This document shows, in pieces, positions 36,598-46,262 of a stretch of DNA of 64,000 nt; within the stretch, counting starts at the first letter, position 1; each line of letters opens with the position of its first letter. Both the position numbers and the translations under genes were made by a program. Origin of the DNA: Gimesia alba (GTDB lineage Bacteria > Planctomycetota > Planctomycetia > Planctomycetales > Planctomycetaceae). Where the stretch lies: the NCBI RefSeq assembly GCF_007744675.1, contig NZ_CP036269.1:3389546-3453545 (forward strand), in the 5' to 3' direction. The notes below the pieces were generated by a model. That model was not told the DNA's origin and did no database searches. It saw only the letters and a list, made by a program, of their open reading frames with translations.

Positions 36598-37944
36598 GTG
36601 AATCCAACTAAGTCTGACTCCACACCCAAACATGCTCAACCGGGCGGAATTTCTGATACAGAAAGTAACGTTGCACTTTCTGATATTCATACGCGTTTAC
36701 CAGACCCGCAACGTACATCTGGCAAAGCGACTGCTTTAGACCGATGGCTGATGCGAACCATGCTGCAGAAAGCGGGTAATCCAAAAGTCGAGGTGGTGTT
36801 ATGGGATAACACCAGCATCACAACATCACCGACGTCCCCTGCTGTGCGACTCTTCATCCATCAACGCAGCACGCTGTATAAAATGTTGATTGATCCCAGT
36901 CTGGCTTTTGGCGATGGTTATTCTCAAGGAATCGTAGAAGTGGAAGGTGGATTGATTGCCTTCAATGAAGCCATCGATCAATGCACTCATACAGCCGATA
37001 CCAAACACTTTTATCGCGATGGGATTCGGAGTTGCCTGGGTTGGTTACAGCGAAATACGATCGACGCGGCCCGCAGCAATATTCATCATCATTATGATAT
37101 AGGAAATGATTTCTATAAACTCTGGCTGGATCAGCAATTGGCTTATACGTGTGCGTATTTTTCCGATCCGGAGATGTCGCTCGAAGCCGCGCAGATCGCC
37201 AAGATGGATCATGTTTGTCGGAAAGTCGGTTTGAAACCAGGTGATACGGTTGTTGAAGCCGGTTGTGGCTGGGGCGCGCTGGCGTTGCATATGGCCAAAT
37301 TTTATGGTGCCAAGGTGCGAGCGTTCAACATTTCCCACGAACAAATTGTCTATGCCCGTGAACGTGCCCAACAGGAAGGATTGAGTGACCGCGTTGAATT
37401 CGTCGAAGATGACTGGCGAAATATCACCGGCAGTTATGATTCTTTCGTGTCGGTGGGGATGCTGGAACACGTCGGCCTGAAGAATTATGAAACGCTGGGT
37501 AAAGTCATCGCCGGTTGTCAAAGCCCCCGCGGTCGCGGCTTGATTCATTCCATTGGTTGTAACTCGCCGCGAATGCTGGATAGCTGGACCACCAAACGCA
37601 TTTTTCCTGGCGCGCATGTTCCCAGTCTAAGTCAAATGATGCAGATTTTCGAACCCCAGAAATTTTCAATTCTGGATGTCGAAAATATCCGCCTGCACTA
37701 TGCGATGACTCTGGAGCACTGGTTGCATCGCTATGAACAGAATATCGACCGGGTTACAGAAATGTTTGACGAGGATTTCATTCGAACCTGGCGCCTGTAT
37801 CTGGCAGCGTCCGTTGCTGCCTTTCGAGCTGGTTCTTTGCAGTTATTTCAAGTGGTCTTCACAAACGGGGGGAATAACGAAATTCCCTGGACCCGTGCTG
37901 GCTTGTATCAGGCTGAGCCTTCACAGACAGTGAGTGAATCATGA
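36598..37944 (+). CDS. cfa: Cyclopropane-fatty-acyl-phospholipid synthase-like methyltransferase
   Basis: 448 residues from the GTG at 36598, seven bases after GGGAG; a TTG at 36535 is the other option. The SAM site is VVEAGCGWGALALHMA. CFA landmarks with likely active-site residues are YTCAYFSDPEMSLEAAQ (Cys), SVGMLEHVGLKNYE (Glu), LIHSIGCN (His) and LHYAMTLEHW (Tyr). The family transfers a methyl from SAM onto a lipid double bond, giving a cyclopropane or a methyl/methylene branch. Its stop overlaps the ATG of an FAD-dependent reductase by four bases, so the two act together. Confidence 0.9.
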   Translation: MNPTKSDSTPKHAQPGGISDTESNVALSDIHTRLPDPQRTSGKATALDRWLMRTMLQKAGNPKVEVVLWDNTSITTSPTSPAVRLFIHQRSTLYKMLIDPSLAFGDGYSQGIVEVEGGLIAFNEAIDQCTHTADTKHFYRDGIRSCLGWLQRNTIDAARSNIHHHYDIGNDFYKLWLDQQLAYTCAYFSDPEMSLEAAQIAKMDHVCRKVGLKPGDTVVEAGCGWGALALHMAKFYGAKVRAFNISHEQIVYARERAQQEGLSDRVEFVEDDWRNITGSYDSFVSVGMLEHVGLKNYETLGKVIAGCQSPRGRGLIHSIGCNSPRMLDSWTTKRIFPGAHVPSLSQMMQIFEPQKFSILDVENIRLHYAMTLEHWLHRYEQNIDRVTEMFDEDFIRTWRLYLAASVAAFRAGSLQLFQVVFTNGGNNEIPWTRAGLYQAEPSQTVSES

Positions 37945-39077
37945 CCGCGACTGAGAGTGAGACGTGTGATGTACTGATTGTGGGGGGCGGTCCAGGCGGT
38001 TCATCCTGTGCCAGGGGGCTGCGTGATTCCGGTCTGGATGTGCTGATCATGGATAAGGCGACGTTCCCGCGGGATAAAGTCTGCGCGGGCTGGATCACTC
38101 CACCGGTTGTCGATTTGTTGGACTTGGATCTGGCAGATTATGCCCGGGATCATGCTCTGCAACCGATCACTCGTTTTCGAACCGGCATTATCGGCGGTAC
38201 AACCATTGAAACTGAATACGGGAAGACGGTCAGTTATGGAATCCGTCGTTGTGAGTTTGATAACTACTTGCTCAAACGTTGTGGCGCCCGGACTCAATTG
38301 GGAACGCCTCTGAAAACGATGGAGTGCAATGAGAACGGCTGGCTGATTAATGGTTCCCTGCAGGCAAAGCTGGTCGTGGGAGCAGGCGGCCATTTTTGTC
38401 CGGTGGCCCGCGAATTGAACCAAGACCATTCGTCGGAAAAGTCCGTCGTCCTAGCACAGGAAACGGAATTTGAACTGACTCCTGAACAGCAGAGTCTCTG
38501 CCATGTGAAACCGGATACTCCGGAATTGTATTTCTGTCGCGACTTAAAAGGCTATGGCTGGTGTTTTTATAAAGACGGCTATTTAAATGTTGGAATGGGA
38601 CGCGAAGGAGAAAAACAACTGTCGGCGGTCCGTGATGAGTTTACTGACTATCTGGATCGAGAGGGACGCGTGCCTAAGGAGATCCTCGGGAAGTTCAAAG
38701 GACACGCTTACCGTCTGTATGGTTTACAAAAACGGACGATTGTTGATGAGAGGGTCTTGCTGGTGGGGGATGCGATCGGCATGGCGTCGCCGCAAAGTGG
38801 AGAAGGCATTCGCCCTGCGATCGAAACAGGGTTCATTGCTGCAGATGTGATTCGTGGCTGCCAGCAGGATTATACGAAGGTTCGATTGGCCGAGTATCAG
38901 GACAAGCTGTTTCAGCGGTTTGGGGAATGGTCCGACCATCCGGAAGCAAGCCTTATTCCAGCGACCCTCCGTCAATTTCTGGGACGAAAATTAATGTCGA
39001 CCCAATGGTTTACGCGCAAGGTGCTGCTGGATCGCTGGTTCTTACAACAGCATGTATCACCGCTGGTTCATGGTTGA
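37941..39077 (+). CDS. Geranylgeranyl-reductase-type FAD-dependent oxidoreductase
   Basis: 378 residues with an N-terminal FAD dinucleotide fold (CDVLIVGGGPGGSSCARGL), the KVCAGWITPPVVDLL segment, and the second FAD site VLLVGDAIGMASPQSGEGIRPAIETG typical of the geranylgeranyl reductase/digeranylgeranylglycerophospholipid reductase group. These enzymes reduce isoprenoid or other lipid double bonds. It overlaps the preceding CFA-type gene by ATGA (37941-37944), suggesting that the methyltransferase and this reductase work on the same lipid. The actual substrate is unknown. It stops just before a convergent gene, with nine bases between. Confidence 0.85.
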   Translation: MTATESETCDVLIVGGGPGGSSCARGLRDSGLDVLIMDKATFPRDKVCAGWITPPVVDLLDLDLADYARDHALQPITRFRTGIIGGTTIETEYGKTVSYGIRRCEFDNYLLKRCGARTQLGTPLKTMECNENGWLINGSLQAKLVVGAGGHFCPVARELNQDHSSEKSVVLAQETEFELTPEQQSLCHVKPDTPELYFCRDLKGYGWCFYKDGYLNVGMGREGEKQLSAVRDEFTDYLDREGRVPKEILGKFKGHAYRLYGLQKRTIVDERVLLVGDAIGMASPQSGEGIRPAIETGFIAADVIRGCQQDYTKVRLAEYQDKLFQRFGEWSDHPEASLIPATLRQFLGRKLMSTQWFTRKVLLDRWFLQQHVSPLVHG

Positions 39078-39086
39078 TCCGAGCGG

Positions 39087-40811
39087 CTAACTCAGCTTGG
39101 ACCATTCCAGTTCGATCCCCTGCTTTGTGAGTGTGGTCTGGAAATCCTGCAACTGCCGCTGATCGTTGCGAATTTGACGTGGTGTTGTTTTTTGGGAAAT
39201 TGCGTGGGCACATAAGGCACCCGCTGCTTCACCAATCGACCACTCGACTGGATGCAGGCGATAACAACCGTTTGAGATGTGGGTGGTGCCGATATTCTTG
39301 CAAGCGGGGATCAGATTTTCGACACGCTGCGGAATCATCGCTCCGAGAGGAATCTGAAACGGAACACTGCCCATATCGATGTAATTGTCGCCACCCGTGC
39401 TGGGATGCAGATCCAGATGGTAATAGCCGATCCCGACGGAATCAGCGAACGGTTGGGCGAGTAGTGGCTTATGATCCTTACCCATGACTTTGAGCCGTTC
39501 GGTGTAGGTCAGGTCCTGTTCTTTGATGGTCAGCTCGGCTTTGATGCGGCGGGATTCGCGAATGTACGGATACTTTGCCAGCCCGTCTTCGGTGCCAACG
39601 ATATCCTTGCGCAGACGCAGCCCTTTCCAGCCCTGCTTGCCATCCGGTCGGGGGGCTTCGATTTGCAGCCAATAAAGGAGCGACAAGCTGAGTTGTTTGG
39701 CGGCGTTAAGATGCTGCTCTCGTTCGGCGGGTGTGACATCAGTGATGTTGCCCAGCATATAGTCATTCTGAGGCCAGTTGATGACGGTGATATCACTGGC
39801 ATAGGAGCCGGGGGTGAAGTTGTTGCGGTCGATCATCCGGCGGTAGAGCCAAAGATTCAACGATTTGGTTTTGGGAGGCGCAGTCTCTTTGCCACAGGGC
39901 ACGAAGGAAAGTTCTTTGGGTTTCAATGTGCGGGGATGGGAATAATAGAGTGAAAGAATTTTGCCCGACCAGGCAGGCGTTAACGGGGGAACATGATCTT
40001 TCCAGAAGTCGTACATGGCGGGGCGTTCGATTGTGTGGTCTTCCCCTTCCTGATGATCAATGGCAAAACAGTGCGTCAACGCCTGGATGTTGGCTGGGTT
40101 GGCCTGTGCAGGTGCATGTGGTTCGCCGGTTTCTGACTGTGATTCCGCACCCAGAACGTATTCGGTTCCAGTTAACGGCAGCAGGTCCCCTTCTTCGCTG
40201 GCATCAATGAAGTAGGTAGCGTGCAGTGTGACCGGTTTCTCCGAACCAAGTGTCTGACAGGTCACGGTTTCAATTCGGTCACCCGTCTGAGAGGCGCTGA
40301 CGGGATGTGTATTTAAGAGTAGAGTCAGTTGACCGCTGCTGACTAGCGGCGCCAACATCGATTGCAGTGCCGCGATGCCGACTTTGGGTTCGTGACAGAT
40401 GCGCGAGACCGAGCCGTTGCCGGGGTTCAAATTTGCGATTTGTTGAGCCTTGCTGGTTAAAGGGTAATGTTGTTTATAGTAATCACGAATCAGAGTTCGC
40501 AGTTTGGCATACGATTCTGTACGTCCGAATGATTCAATCCACTTATGTTCGTCTGGTGGGACCGCTTGTTGTGAGATCTGACCGCCGATCCAGTCAGTCG
40601 GCTCGGTCAGAATCACGCGGGCTCCATTGCGACAAGCGGCTAACACGGCAGCACAGCCTCCGAGACCGGCACCGATGATGACCACGTCGGCTTTAAGTTC
40701 ACCGGAGCTGGATGCATAGCATGGTCTTGATTGCAGAGCCTGCAGAAAGGGAAGACTAAAGATTCCTGAGCCAAAGATGCCACACTGTTGTAAAAATCGT
40801 CGTCGTTGCAT
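39087..40811 (-). CDS. Secreted FAD-dependent oxidoreductase
   Basis: 574 residues. A Tat-like N-terminus MQRRRFLQQCGIFGSGIFSLPFLQ precedes an FAD-binding domain: ADVVIIGAGLGGCAAVLAACRNG, then ILTEPTDWIGGQISQQAVP, and the late YHLDLHPSTGGDN and HPVEWSIGEAAGALCAHAIS segments. This matches the planctomycete FAD-dependent oxidoreductase family (PF12831-type) found near sugar-degradation genes. The ATG at 40809-40811 starts with the signal. The substrate is unknown. It is convergent with the reductase at 37941 and divergent from the propeller gene at 40971. Confidence 0.85.
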   Translation of the reverse strand: MQRRRFLQQCGIFGSGIFSLPFLQALQSRPCYASSSGELKADVVIIGAGLGGCAAVLAACRNGARVILTEPTDWIGGQISQQAVPPDEHKWIESFGRTESYAKLRTLIRDYYKQHYPLTSKAQQIANLNPGNGSVSRICHEPKVGIAALQSMLAPLVSSGQLTLLLNTHPVSASQTGDRIETVTCQTLGSEKPVTLHATYFIDASEEGDLLPLTGTEYVLGAESQSETGEPHAPAQANPANIQALTHCFAIDHQEGEDHTIERPAMYDFWKDHVPPLTPAWSGKILSLYYSHPRTLKPKELSFVPCGKETAPPKTKSLNLWLYRRMIDRNNFTPGSYASDITVINWPQNDYMLGNITDVTPAEREQHLNAAKQLSLSLLYWLQIEAPRPDGKQGWKGLRLRKDIVGTEDGLAKYPYIRESRRIKAELTIKEQDLTYTERLKVMGKDHKPLLAQPFADSVGIGYYHLDLHPSTGGDNYIDMGSVPFQIPLGAMIPQRVENLIPACKNIGTTHISNGCYRLHPVEWSIGEAAGALCAHAISQKTTPRQIRNDQRQLQDFQTTLTKQGIELEWSKLS

Positions 40812-40970
40812 GATCTTGAATTTCAGAATTTAAAGAGATTAATAACGCGTAGATGATTATGATAACCGAATACTTATTCTTTCAGTATCGCGAGTGAAAT
40901 ACCAGCCCTGTTGATAGTGATTCTTTTTATCTCAGTACGTTGTCCTTGATGGAAAAACAAAGGAAATTTG

Positions 40971-42491
40971 ATGGTAAGATATTACGCCCTGTTGCTCAGC
41001 ATGGTGGTCTGTACTCCCCATTTTTCATTAGCGGCGGATTATTTTCAGATACATGTGATCGATGCGGAAACCGAACGCGGCATTCCATTGGTGGAACTGG
41101 AGACGGTGAATCAGATTCTGCATGTGACTGACAGTAACGGCATCGTTGCCTTTGATGAGCCGGGCTTGATGAATCAGGAAGTCTATTTTTATATTCGCAG
41201 TCACGGTTATACCTATCCTCAAGACGGTTTTGGATTCACTGGCAAAAAACTGAAGGTGACGCCGGGGGGTAAAGCGGTGCTCAAGATGCAGCGTGTGAAT
41301 GTGGCGCGGCGGCTCTATCGTGTGACCGGCGGGGGCATATATCGAGACAGTCTGCTGGTCGGAGTGCCGTTTCCTCTGAAAGAGCCTGTGTTGAATGGGC
41401 GTGTGCTGGGGTCGGATAGCGTGGTCAATACGCTGTTTAAAAATAAGGTGTACTGGTTTTGGGGAGATACCAACAAACCGGAATATCCGCTGGGCAATTT
41501 CGATGTTCCCGGCGCCGTTTCCGAATTGCCTGCACGAGGAAGACTGCGGATTCAGCAAGGCGTCAATCTGAAATATTTTCTGGATGAAACCGGCTTTGCT
41601 AAGAAAACTTGTGCTATGCCCGGAGAGGGGCCCACCTGGATAGATGCGCTGGTGACGTTGAAAGTTGAGTCTGGCACAGAACGGATGTTTGCGAAGTATG
41701 TTAAAGTCAAAGCACCGTTGACTGTTTATGAGCGCGGACTGGTGGAATTTAACGATGCATTAAAGCAGTTCGAAAAACGGAAGGTCTTTGATTTCGATGC
41801 TCCGCTCTATCCGGTAGGGCATCCGGTGAAATATAAAATGGAGGGAGTCGAATATGTCTTGTTTGGTCTGGCGGCTCCGCTGACTCGGGTGCCCGCTACG
41901 CCTGATGCGTTGACGAATTTGCCTGAGTATGAAACCTATACCTATTTGAAACCGGGGGCAGGTACGGAAGAATGGGCCGTGGATCGGGATGCGGAAGGTC
42001 AACTGCGATATCAGTGGCGGAAAAACCTGCCTCCATTGAGTTATGATCTGGAGCAGAAGTTGATTCAACGAGGGGAAATTGCCGCAGAGGAAGGCTATTT
42101 TTATCTACGTGACATTGAGACGAAACAGGCGATTCAGATTCATAACAGTTCCGTTGCCTGGAATCCCTATCGCAAAAAATGGACGATGATTGCGTCGCAG
42201 AAGTTCGGCACCTCTGTGTTGGGAGAAATCTGGTATTCAGAAGCAGAGAGCCCGCTTGGTCCCTGGAAGTGGGCTCGCAAGATTGTGACGCATCACAAAT
42301 ACAGTTTTTATAATCCGAAACAGCACCCGATGTTTGCGGAAGAAAACGGACGATTGCTCTATTTTGAAGGGACTTACACAACGCTGTTTTCGGGGAATGA
42401 TGTTAAAACGCCCCGTTATGATTATAACCAGATCATGTATCAACTGGATTTGTCGGACCCGCGTCTGGCACCTGAGCTGTTTCAACAATGA
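40971..42491 (+). CDS. Secreted DUF4185/GH43-like beta-propeller protein
   Basis: 506 residues from the ATG 40971, with AAAGGAAA before it (a TTG three bases earlier is less likely). A signal peptide (about 3-22, YYALLLSMVVCTPHFSLAA) leads to a small beta-sandwich (about 24-105) and then a five-blade propeller. VYWFWGDTNKPEYP is the usual FGDT-type motif of DUF4185, and HNSSVAWNPYRKKWTMIAS with LGEIWYSEAESPLGPW is glycosidase-propeller-like. No catalytic triad can be set. It may bind or split a glycan. It is followed by a bidirectional-looking terminator. Confidence 0.75.
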   Translation: MVRYYALLLSMVVCTPHFSLAADYFQIHVIDAETERGIPLVELETVNQILHVTDSNGIVAFDEPGLMNQEVYFYIRSHGYTYPQDGFGFTGKKLKVTPGGKAVLKMQRVNVARRLYRVTGGGIYRDSLLVGVPFPLKEPVLNGRVLGSDSVVNTLFKNKVYWFWGDTNKPEYPLGNFDVPGAVSELPARGRLRIQQGVNLKYFLDETGFAKKTCAMPGEGPTWIDALVTLKVESGTERMFAKYVKVKAPLTVYERGLVEFNDALKQFEKRKVFDFDAPLYPVGHPVKYKMEGVEYVLFGLAAPLTRVPATPDALTNLPEYETYTYLKPGAGTEEWAVDRDAEGQLRYQWRKNLPPLSYDLEQKLIQRGEIAAEEGYFYLRDIETKQAIQIHNSSVAWNPYRKKWTMIASQKFGTSVLGEIWYSEAESPLGPWKWARKIVTHHKYSFYNPKQHPMFAEENGRLLYFEGTYTTLFSGNDVKTPRYDYNQIMYQLDLSDPRLAPELFQQ

Positions 42492-42505
42492 ACGGGAAAT
42501 AAAAA

Positions 42506-42544
42506 AAGAACACAGAGATCAAACAGTCTGTTCTCTGTGTTCTT
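42506..42544 (-). terminator. Terminator between convergent genes
   Basis: A perfect 13-bp stem, AAGAACACAGAGA / TCTCTGTGTTCTT. The left side is A-rich, giving a T-run on the minus strand, so it best serves the 42570 gene, but it may stop both. Confidence 0.75.
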
Positions 42545-42569
42545 GAATTATAAAAGATCTGAGATTGAA

Positions 42570-43487
42570 TCAGGAATCTTTGCCTAACAGCTTGTCCATC
42601 AAGAATTCGTTGGAGTTGGAGTATTGTTTTGATTTGGAAACTCCGGGAATCAGCAGATGACATTCCGTTCCGACTTTGTCGGCTTTCTCTTTCATTTTGA
42701 CGCCGTACACGGGGTGATGGATTCCGTGACTGGCGTTTTCAGAAGGAAGTTTCATGTTATTGCCGTAAGTCATTAAGAGTGGCGGATCGTCGGCGGTCAG
42801 GTGGTTGTAGGGAGAGAACTCTTTGTAGAGTGCTTCGTGTTTTTCATAGTTGTCCATCACGTCCTGCATGCTTTTGCCGCCGACTGCTTTATGGATCATG
42901 TTATGTTTGAGCACGTTCGGGCCGAGCCAGGGTTCGATGACTTTAGGGTCGATCGAGGTCTGACCTCCCCCAACGGCAGCAGCGATGACACGCGTCGATT
43001 CCCGGGCGACGGGATCTTTAGATTTGGGATCGGCCAGATCATCATGGCATAAGAGCCACATTGAAGTACAGGCCCCTGCACTGCCTCCGGTCAAAGCGAT
43101 TTTCTTTTTATCGATATTCCATTCTTTGGCCTTGGAACGGATGAACTGAATCGCGCGGGCTGCGTCATGCACGGGAACCGGCAGTGATGCTTCGCCTGTC
43201 AAACGGTAGTTGATCGACGCATAAGAAATGCCTTTATCGAGATAAGCCTGGATGTTGCTGGAAACCCGTCCTTTGTCGCCGCCAATCCAGCCGCCACCAT
43301 GAATGTAAACCAACAGTGGTCGGGGGCCTTTTCCTTTAGCTTCCCAGAAATCCAGTTTGGTTTTATCGTGCGGTCCATAGGCGACATTCGCGTGTGTTGG
43401 TTTCGGAGTTTTCGGTTTGTCAGCCGCGAAGGACGCGGAAGCGAGAAACGTGAACGTCAGTAGAACGGCGAGGATTCGGCGCTGCAT
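42570..43487 (-). CDS. Secreted alpha/beta hydrolase (esterase-like)
   Basis: 305 residues from the ATG 43485-43487 with AAAGGAAAG upstream. Signal peptide about 1-20 (LLTFTFLASASFAA). The active-site pattern is YIHGGGWIGG (oxyanion), ALTGGSAGACTSM (nucleophile Ser in GGSAGA), LLMTYGNNM for the acid region, and a His near the SHGIHHPVYG segment. Related enzymes are carbohydrate acetyl- or feruloyl-esterases and BD-FAE lipases. It is alone on its strand and divergent from another hydrolase at 43676, so both may be expressed from a shared control region. Confidence 0.82.
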   Translation of the reverse strand: MQRRILAVLLTFTFLASASFAADKPKTPKPTHANVAYGPHDKTKLDFWEAKGKGPRPLLVYIHGGGWIGGDKGRVSSNIQAYLDKGISYASINYRLTGEASLPVPVHDAARAIQFIRSKAKEWNIDKKKIALTGGSAGACTSMWLLCHDDLADPKSKDPVARESTRVIAAAVGGGQTSIDPKVIEPWLGPNVLKHNMIHKAVGGKSMQDVMDNYEKHEALYKEFSPYNHLTADDPPLLMTYGNNMKLPSENASHGIHHPVYGVKMKEKADKVGTECHLLIPGVSKSKQYSNSNEFLMDKLLGKDS

Positions 43488-43675
43488 GAGGGTCTTTCCT
43501 TTAAGAAGGCTCAGAAATAGTGGTGACTCAGAATAATGGTTCATCATGAGTTGTTCTGTGATCGAAATCAAGAATCTATTGTGGGGAGTTTCTTTACACG
43601 TATCAACAAGTTATGATGTGAACTTCGGGTTTGATGAAGAATCGACATTGATTACGACAGCGTTGCGTGGAGTGA

Positions 43676-44854
43676 ATGAATATGAAAAAACTGATTTCCT
43701 GCGGAATATTAAGTCTATTTCTCACGGTATCTCTGTCCTTTGTCTGGTCTGGTGAAAAGGCAGACAGTGCTCCATCGGAAACACAAAAAAAACTTTGGAA
43801 GCAGATTGCACCGTTTTTTGAGCCGCCGGATGAATTTAAGCAAGATCTGGGAAACTATAAAACGCCGTTGAAGTTCTATGATGGTCGCCCGGTCAAAACA
43901 GTCAGCGACTGGCAGGCCCGGCGTCAGGAAATTCTGAAAACCTGGCATGCGATGATGGGTGAGTGGCCTCCCGTGAATGAACATCCCCAAGTGGAGTATC
44001 TGAAGCAGGAACACCGGGATAATTTCACGCAGTACACGGTGCGATTTGACATTGCGCCGGGTCATCCGAATACCGGTTATCTGTTGATTCCCGATGGTGC
44101 TAAGCCCGATCATAACACGCCCGCTGTGCTCGTGGTCTATTATGAACCAGAGACCGGCGTGGGCTTGAAAGGCAAGGATCGCGATTTCGCGCTGGCGTTA
44201 GCGAAACGTGGTTTAGTCACTTTTTCGGTTGGACACGATTACTCTCTCTACTATCCCAATCGGGAGAAAGCGGAGATTCAGCCTTTGTCTGCGCTGGCTT
44301 ACGGGGCCGCGAATGCGTTTCATGTGCTAGCGAATCGAAAAGAGGTTGACCCGGAACGTATTGGAATCGTCGGGCATTCGTATGGGGGCAAATGGGCGAT
44401 GTTTGCTTCCTGCCTGTATGATAAATTTGCTTGTGCCGCCTGGTCGGATGGCGGGATTGTGTTCGATGAAAGCAGGCCGAGTGTGAATTACTGGGAACCC
44501 TGGTACCTGGGTTATGCCGGCCCTGATTTTCGTAAGCGGGGGCTGCCGACGAACGAGAATCCGCGCACCGGATTGTATAAGCAACTTGTGAAAGAGGGCT
44601 ACGATCTGCATGAGCTGCACGCATTGATGGCCCCCCGCCCGTTTCTGGTTTCCGGCGGAGCAGAAGATCGTCCAAAGCAGTGGCGGGCACTGAATCATAG
44701 TGTCGCCGTGAATCACTTTCTGGGTTATGAAAATCGGGTGGCGATGACCAATCGAGAAAAGCACTCGCCCAATCCGGAATCAAACGAGCAGATGTATCGA
44801 TTCTTTGAGTACTGGTTGAAGTCCAACGTACTCAAGCAATCATCAACGCCTTAA
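43676..44854 (+). CDS. Secreted alpha/beta hydrolase (dienelactone/acetyl-xylan esterase-like)
   Basis: 392 residues with a signal peptide (about 4-25, KLISCGILSLFLTVSLSFVWSG). The catalytic serine is in GIVGHSYGGKWAM (about residue 235), and MAPRPFLVSGGAEDRPKQW carries the acid, with a His in REKHSPNP. The long N-terminal region (LWKQIAPFFEPPDEF..., TWHAMMGEWPPV) is typical of the planctomycete family of large sugar esterases. Substrate unknown. The start ATG 43676 has a second ATG two codons later. No terminator is obvious; the next 446 bp hold no gene. Confidence 0.8.
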   Translation: MNMKKLISCGILSLFLTVSLSFVWSGEKADSAPSETQKKLWKQIAPFFEPPDEFKQDLGNYKTPLKFYDGRPVKTVSDWQARRQEILKTWHAMMGEWPPVNEHPQVEYLKQEHRDNFTQYTVRFDIAPGHPNTGYLLIPDGAKPDHNTPAVLVVYYEPETGVGLKGKDRDFALALAKRGLVTFSVGHDYSLYYPNREKAEIQPLSALAYGAANAFHVLANRKEVDPERIGIVGHSYGGKWAMFASCLYDKFACAAWSDGGIVFDESRPSVNYWEPWYLGYAGPDFRKRGLPTNENPRTGLYKQLVKEGYDLHELHALMAPRPFLVSGGAEDRPKQWRALNHSVAVNHFLGYENRVAMTNREKHSPNPESNEQMYRFFEYWLKSNVLKQSSTP

Positions 44855-45300
44855 ATCATCTCAATACAGATTGGGGTCAATGGTCATTGGTGGCTCAGTA
44901 TGACTACCAGTGCGGTAAAGGATCGCTCTTGCCTGGTGGAAAGTGATATGTTGGGTATATGTACACGTAGTTATCTCTGGGGCGGTTTTATCGCTAAATC
45001 AATGGAAAAATGAGTGAAACACAGAAAAAGTCACACACATTTGGGCGTTGAGTGACGTCTGTTCTAATAGAGGCTGTTGTTTGAATACAGCTCAGGTGTG
45101 TCGCGATTTCATGAAAATCAGAATTGCTTTTCGTTATCCTTGTGGCAAATAATGAAGCTGATATGAGATCCTTCCTGTAAATGTGCCTATATCGTTCCCT
45201 CCCTGAGTCTGGCCTCTGCGAGCTTTGTGCTCGGTTTTCTATTCTCGGCCAATGAACACTCTGTGATTATACCTACCTAGTTTTACCGGAGAATATTTAG
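44855..45300. promoter_or_regulatory. Upstream region of DUF1559 copy 3
   Basis: 446 bp in which I see no gene and no strong symmetric element. It presumably holds the promoter for the pseudopilin-like gene. Confidence 0.3.
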
Positions 45301-46260
45301 ATGTTGAAGCAGCCTCACTCCCGAGGTCGACGTGGTTTTACGCTCATTGAATTACTCGTTGTGATTGCCATCATTGCGATTCTCATTGCACTGTTATTAC
45401 CTGCCGTGCAACAGGCACGCGAGGCAGCACGTCGGTCGACCTGTAAGAATAATTTGAAGCAGATCGGTATCGCTTTACATAATTATCACGATACTCATTC
45501 CAGCTTTCCTCCTGGCAGTATTGGTTGGTCATTTACAGCCACCTCTACTGTTAATCCCCAGTTAAACAGTATGGGACCGTTGGTGATGATTCTGCCATTT
45601 ATGGATCTGGCGCCCCTGTATAACAAATTTGATTTCAGTCTCAGTTATGCGAACCCTGCGAACGTATCATTAGCGGCGAATGTCGTGCCGACTTATCTTT
45701 GCCCGTCGTATGCAGGGGAAACGGTTCATTCAGAGCATGGCTATCGAGGTTGGAACAGCAACACTAAGAAGGCGATTACCAATTACCTGGGAGTCGCCGG
45801 TTATGCAACATCGGGAGCTCAGGTCGGAATTAGAAACGGTAGCAGCCTGCCTGCGGGCCAAAGGGGGATTTTCTGGCCGAACAGCAACACACGCATGCGT
45901 GATATTACAGATGGTACCACGAACACATTTATCTATGGTGAGTATCGTCCCTCTATTATGTCAGACGTGGGTTGGGGATCGGGTGGTTCCTGCTATGATA
46001 ACCGCTGCAGTCCCTGGGTACGTGGCATTACACTCGAAGGAAGTGGTGCGGTCAAAGTGATGCGTTATGGTCCGAATCAGGTCTTCCCGAAGACGGCGTA
46101 CACGAACGACTGGACCGTGGTGCCCTTCAGTTCTCAACACGTCGGAGGCGTTCATATGTTGAACGCAGACGGTAGCGTGGTGTTTGTGAGTGAGAACATT
46201 GATATCAACGTCTGGCGGTATCGTGGTAGTGTCGCTGATGGTCAGGTGATTGGAGACTGA
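45301..46260 (+). CDS. DUF1559 pseudopilin-like protein (copy 3)
   Basis: 319 residues. The leader [20 protein letters not shown] and the [18 protein letters not shown] block are nearly identical to the other copies, also at DNA level, while the centre differs. The C-terminus has HVGGVHMLNADGSVVFVSENID. CGGAGAA precedes the ATG. The lipoprotein gene follows after only two bases, so translation is coupled. This pair converges with the fourth pair across a terminator at 46741. Confidence 0.92.
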   Translation: MLKQPHSRGRRGFTLIELLVVIAIIAILIALLLPAVQQAREAARRSTCKNNLKQIGIALHNYHDTHSSFPPGSIGWSFTATSTVNPQLNSMGPLVMILPFMDLAPLYNKFDFSLSYANPANVSLAANVVPTYLCPSYAGETVHSEHGYRGWNSNTKKAITNYLGVAGYATSGAQVGIRNGSSLPAGQRGIFWPNSNTRMRDITDGTTNTFIYGEYRPSIMSDVGWGSGGSCYDNRCSPWVRGITLEGSGAVKVMRYGPNQVFPKTAYTNDWTVVPFSSQHVGGVHMLNADGSVVFVSENIDINVWRYRGSVADGQVIGD

Positions 46261-46262
46261 GC

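Noticed and set aside
36598..39077. Carotenoid or hopanoid pathway role for the CFA/FAD pair
   Set aside because: No other terpenoid or hopanoid gene is near, and the methyltransferase matches the fatty-acid CFA type, so a lipid-chain role is simpler.
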